Positions 60,711 to 64,000 of a DNA stretch of 64,000 bases are shown piece by piece. This DNA comes from Actinacidiphila yanglinensis (GTDB taxonomy: Bacteria; Actinomycetota; Actinomycetes; Streptomycetales; Streptomycetaceae): contig NZ_FNVU01000001.1 of the NCBI RefSeq assembly GCF_900107965.1, positions 186,001 to 250,000 of the forward strand, in the 5' to 3' direction. The notes below the pieces were generated by a model. The model was not told where the DNA came from and made no database searches. It worked only from the letters and a program-made list of their open reading frames with translations. Position 1 is the stretch's first letter; each line of letters starts with the position of its first letter. Both the position numbers and the translations under genes were made by a program.

Positions 60711-63700
60711 ATGATCCCGTTGTCGTTCGCGCAGCGCCGGCTGTGGTTCGTGGACCGCTTCGAAGGCCCTTCGGCCACCTACAACGGCGCCTTCGCCCTG
60801 CGGCTGACCGGCGAGCTGGACGTGGCCGCGATGGAGTCGGCGCTCCGTGACGTCGTCGCCAGGCACGAGGTCCTCCGCACGGTGATCGTCGAGGGCGACG
60901 ACGGCGTCCCGCACCAGCAGGTACTGGCCTCCGACCGCAGGCCGTTCGAGCTGCCCGTGGTCGACGTCACCGCCCGGGAGCGGGCGGCGGCGGTCGACGA
61001 GGTCGCCACCGGGACCTTCGACCTGGCCGCCGACGTGCCGATCCGCGCCAGGCTGCTGCGGTGCGGGCCGCGCGAGCACACCCTGGTCCTCGTCGCCCAC
61101 CACGTCGCCGTGGACGGGGAGTCCTTCGGACCGCTGTTCCGCGACCTCACCACGGCGTACGCGGCCCGTGCGGCCGGCGGCGCCCCGGCGTGGGAGCCGC
61201 TGCCGGTGCAGTACGCGGACTACACGCTGTGGCAGCGTGACCTGCTCGGCGACGACGCCGATCCGGACAGCCTGGCCGCCGGGCAACTGGAGTACTGGCG
61301 GGAGACGCTGGCCGACCTGGTGCAGCCGCTGGCGGTGCCCACCGACCGCCCGCGCCCGAAGGCGATGAGCCACCGCGGCGACCAGGTCGCCTTCTCCATC
61401 GACCCCGACCTGCTGCGCTCCGTGGAGCGGCTGGCCGCGCAGGCGGACACCACGGTCTCGATGGTGATGCACGCCGCACTGGCGGTCCTGCTCCACCACC
61501 TCGGGTGCGGTGACGACGTGCCCATCGGCGCGCCGATCGCCGGCCGCACCGACGAGGAACTGCGCGACCTCATCGGCTTCTTCGTCAACACCTGGGTGCT
61601 GCGCGTCGACCTGTCCGGGAACCCGACCTTCCGCGAGCTGCTGCAGCGGGTGCGGGACCGGGCCCTGGCGGCGTACGACAACCAGGACATGCCGTTCGAG
61701 CGGCTGGTGGAGCTGCTGAACCCGGACCGGTCGACCGCCTACAACCCGTTCTTCCAGGTGATGCTCTCCTGGCAGCCGCCGGTGCCGGACCTGGAACTCC
61801 CGGGCCTGGAGGTCGCGGCCGAGCGGCTGGAGACCGGCACCGCCAAGTTCGACCTGTTCTTCGACATGCTCCCGCACGCCTCGGGCGGGGCGCGCTGCCG
61901 GCTGGAGTACGCCACCGACCTGTTCGACCGGGACACCGTCGAGCGGCTGGCCGGCCGGTTCGTCCGGGTGCTGGGCCGGCTGGTGGCCGACGCCGGAGGC
62001 CGGGTCGGCGGCATCGACGTGCTCGACGCGGACGAGCGGCGGCAGTTGCTCACCCGGTTCGACGCCGATTCCGCGGCGGTGCCCGAGCAGACCGTCCCCG
62101 AGATGTTCGAGGAGCAGGTCGCCAGGACACCGGACGCACCCGCGCTGGTCTGCGGCGACCGGACCCTCAGCTACCGGCAGCTGGACCAGCGGGCGAACGC
62201 CGTCGCGAGGGAGCTGGTCCGCCGCGGCGCCGGCCCCGAGGACCTCGTGGTGCTGGCGCTGCCGCGCACCGAGGACCTGGTGGCCGGCCTGCTCGGCATC
62301 CTCAAGTCCGGTGCCGGCTACCTGCCGATGGACCCGCAGTACCTCAGCGGGCGGGCGGAGGTCGTGCTGGCCGAGGCGGGCGCGCGGTTCGCCGTCACGG
62401 ACACCGCGACCTGGCGGGAGCTGCCGCAGGCCGGCCTCACGGCCGTGAACCTCGACCACCGGGAGCAGTGGGCGCCGCCGGACGACGCCGGGCGAAGCGC
62501 GCCGCCGACCCCGGACAACCTCGCGTACGTGATGTACACCTCCGGTTCAACGGGCAAGCCGAAGGGCGCGGCGATCACCCACCGGAACGTCGTCAACGGG
62601 GTACGCGAACTCGTCCGCGTGCTGGGCGCGCCGCCGCCCGGCTGGCGCATGCTGGCGGGCACCTCGGTGAACTTCGACGTCTCGGTCTTCGAGCTGCTGT
62701 CCACCCTGTCCACCGGCGGCACCGCCGAGCTGGTGCCCAACGCGCTGGCGCTGGCCGAGCGGGACACCTGGGACGGCCAGGTGATCAGTGCGGTCCCCAC
62801 GGTGCTCGGCGAACTCGTCGGGCACCTGCCGAAGACCACCGGCGTGCGCACGGTTGTCTTCGCCGGCGACGTGCTGCCGGCCCGGCTGGTACGGCAGGTA
62901 CGCGAGGCGCTGCCCGGCGTGCAGGTGGTCAACTCCTACGGGCAGAGCGAGAGTTTCTACGCCACCACCTTCTCCCTCGCCGGGGCCGAGGAGTGGCCGC
63001 AGCACGAGGTCGCGCCGATCGGCACCCCGCTGGGCAACATGCGCGCCTACGTCCTCGGCCCGGGACTCGCCCCGGTCCCGCAGGGCGTGATCGGCGAGCT
63101 GTACGTGGCGGGGACCTGCCTCGGCCGCGGCTACCACGACCGCCCCGGCCTGACCGCCGAGCGCTTCGTGGCGAACCCGTTCGGCTCCGGGGACGGGCCG
63201 CTCCTGCCTGGCGGGCGAGGAGGGAGGATGTACCGCACGGGCGACCTCGCCCGGTGGAACGCGCGCGGCCGGTTGGAGTGCGTGGGCCGGAGCGACGGCC
63301 AGGTCAAGGTCCGCGGCTTCCGCATCGAGACCGCCGAGGTCGAGGCGGCCTGCACCCAGCACCCCGGGATCAGCGAGGCGGTGGTGGTCAGCCGCGAGGC
63401 GCCCTCCGGCGGGCGCCGGCTGGTCGCGTACGTGGTGCACGTCGGCGAGGGCGCGGTCGGCGACGACGGCGCCGGCGGTATCGGCGACGTGGACGTGCAG
63501 GCGGGGGCGTCGGCCGCCGAGCTGCGCCGGTTCGTGGCGGCCCGGCTGCCCGACTACATGGTGCCGTCGGCCTTCGTGGTCCTCGGCCGGATGCCGCTCG
63601 GCCCGACCGGCAAGCTGGACCGCTCGGCCCTGCCCGAACCCGAGTTCGTGGGCGAGGGTTACCAGGAGCCACGGAACGGGACCGAGGCGGTCATCACCGC

Positions 63701-64000
63701 GGCGTACGCGGACGTGCTCGGCGTGGACCGGGTCGGGATCGAGGACGACTTCTTCGCGGTGGGCGGCGACAGCCTGCGGTCGATCCAGGTGGTGGCGCGG
63801 GCGCGGGCCCGGGGCCTGGAGCTGACCACGCGGGAGATCTTCGAGTGCCGCACCGCGGCCCGGCTGGCCGAGGCGATCGCCGCCCGGCAGGACCCGGCGC
63901 CCGCGCTCGCGGAGGAGCCGGGCGGCGGCATCGGCCCGATGCCGTTGCAGCCCGTGGCGCGGCAGGTGTTCGACCACGGCGGCGGCACGGACCGGTTCGC
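60711..64000 (+). CDS. Nonribosomal peptide synthetase, C-A-PCP-C... (partial, runs off window)
   Basis: An NRPS beginning at ATG 60711 after TTTGGAG. The protein opens directly with a condensation domain ([20 protein letters not shown] at ~residue 130). An A domain follows (A3 [11 protein letters not shown] ~608, A5 NSYGQSE, A7 YRTGDLA, A10 GPTGKLDRS), then a PCP (VGGDSLRSI ~1017), then the first residues of another C-type domain ([11 protein letters not shown]) at the window edge. Pocket residues read by eye give D-V-F-S-V-A-S-Y-A-K, not assigned. The leading C domain must accept its donor from a free carrier, such as the PCP at 59079 or ACP at 53086. Confidence 0.95.
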   Translation, partial: MIPLSFAQRRLWFVDRFEGPSATYNGAFALRLTGELDVAAMESALRDVVARHEVLRTVIVEGDDGVPHQQVLASDRRPFELPVVDVTARERAAAVDEVATGTFDLAADVPIRARLLRCGPREHTLVLVAHHVAVDGESFGPLFRDLTTAYAARAAGGAPAWEPLPVQYADYTLWQRDLLGDDADPDSLAAGQLEYWRETLADLVQPLAVPTDRPRPKAMSHRGDQVAFSIDPDLLRSVERLAAQADTTVSMVMHAALAVLLHHLGCGDDVPIGAPIAGRTDEELRDLIGFFVNTWVLRVDLSGNPTFRELLQRVRDRALAAYDNQDMPFERLVELLNPDRSTAYNPFFQVMLSWQPPVPDLELPGLEVAAERLETGTAKFDLFFDMLPHASGGARCRLEYATDLFDRDTVERLAGRFVRVLGRLVADAGGRVGGIDVLDADERRQLLTRFDADSAAVPEQTVPEMFEEQVARTPDAPALVCGDRTLSYRQLDQRANAVARELVRRGAGPEDLVVLALPRTEDLVAGLLGILKSGAGYLPMDPQYLSGRAEVVLAEAGARFAVTDTATWRELPQAGLTAVNLDHREQWAPPDDAGRSAPPTPDNLAYVMYTSGSTGKPKGAAITHRNVVNGVRELVRVLGAPPPGWRMLAGTSVNFDVSVFELLSTLSTGGTAELVPNALALAERDTWDGQVISAVPTVLGELVGHLPKTTGVRTVVFAGDVLPARLVRQVREALPGVQVVNSYGQSESFYATTFSLAGAEEWPQHEVAPIGTPLGNMRAYVLGPGLAPVPQGVIGELYVAGTCLGRGYHDRPGLTAERFVANPFGSGDGPLLPGGRGGRMYRTGDLARWNARGRLECVGRSDGQVKVRGFRIETAEVEAACTQHPGISEAVVVSREAPSGGRRLVAYVVHVGEGAVGDDGAGGIGDVDVQAGASAAELRRFVAARLPDYMVPSAFVVLGRMPLGPTGKLDRSALPEPEFVGEGYQEPRNGTEAVITAAYADVLGVDRVGIEDDFFAVGGDSLRSIQVVARARARGLELTTREIFECRTAARLAEAIAARQDPAPALAEEPGGGIGPMPLQPVARQVFDHGGGTDRF

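Noticed and set aside
60522..63977. Long leftward frames opposite the NRPS gene
   Set aside because: They are Arg/Gly/His-rich antisense shadows of a GC-rich gene whose sense frame has all NRPS motifs in order.

Overview
The window is GC-rich actinomycete DNA and most likely comes from a Streptomyces or a close Streptomycetaceae relative. The evidence is the very high third-position GC, a cvn conservon, several mycothiol-linked protein families, an actinobacterial RNase P RNA, many GTG/TTG starts and a nonribosomal peptide cluster with an LmbU-type regulator. I saw no rRNA or tRNA gene, no CRISPR array and no intact transposase or integrase.

Layout. 0-4.4 kb: a cvnA(partial)-B-C-D-E conservon whose P450 lacks the usual ExxR motif, facing a second P450. 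4.5-16 kb: methyltransferase, lipoprotein amidase, small membrane proteins, a TetR/flavin monooxygenase pair, and an ABC transporter operon ending in a sensor kinase with no response regulator beside it. 16-24 kb: housekeeping-like genes (Nif3-like protein, zinc-ribbon coiled-coil protein, phosphatase, KDPG aldolase, acyl-CoA dehydrogenase-like enzyme/AraC pair, YaaA) and then rnpB. 24.6-29.5 kb: a segment bounded by two direct repeats of the rnpB 3' end. It carries a strongly folded ~450-nt region that may be a noncoding RNA, a small MerR protein, a cold-shock protein with a long leader, and a DEAD-box helicase. 29.5-49.2 kb: accessory genes (G1 peptidase, Mo-cofactor oxidoreductase operon, DinB-fold proteins, Ppx/GppA-like protein, a receptor-like Ser/Thr kinase, VOC proteins, an ECF41-like sigma factor, a TetR/TetX-like pair with a double operator) and several decaying genes.

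49.6-64 kb: the start of a biosynthetic gene cluster. The leftward operon encodes the E1 alpha and E1 beta subunits of a thiamine-diphosphate 2-oxoacid dehydrogenase, a stand-alone lipoyl domain, an acyl carrier protein, a ketoacyl-ACP synthase III and a medium-chain dehydrogenase/reductase. The rightward genes encode an MbtH protein, an LmbU-family regulator, a free adenylation domain, a free PCP, an FAD oxidoreductase and an NRPS (C-A-PCP-C...) that runs off the window. I infer that the leftward operon makes an unusual acyl-ACP unit from a 2-oxoacid or ketose and that the A/PCP/FAD trio prepares a carrier-bound amino acid. The NRPS opens with a condensation domain, so it needs a donor from one of these free carriers. 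Most start sites were chosen from ribosome-binding sites and domain boundaries, not from experiment.
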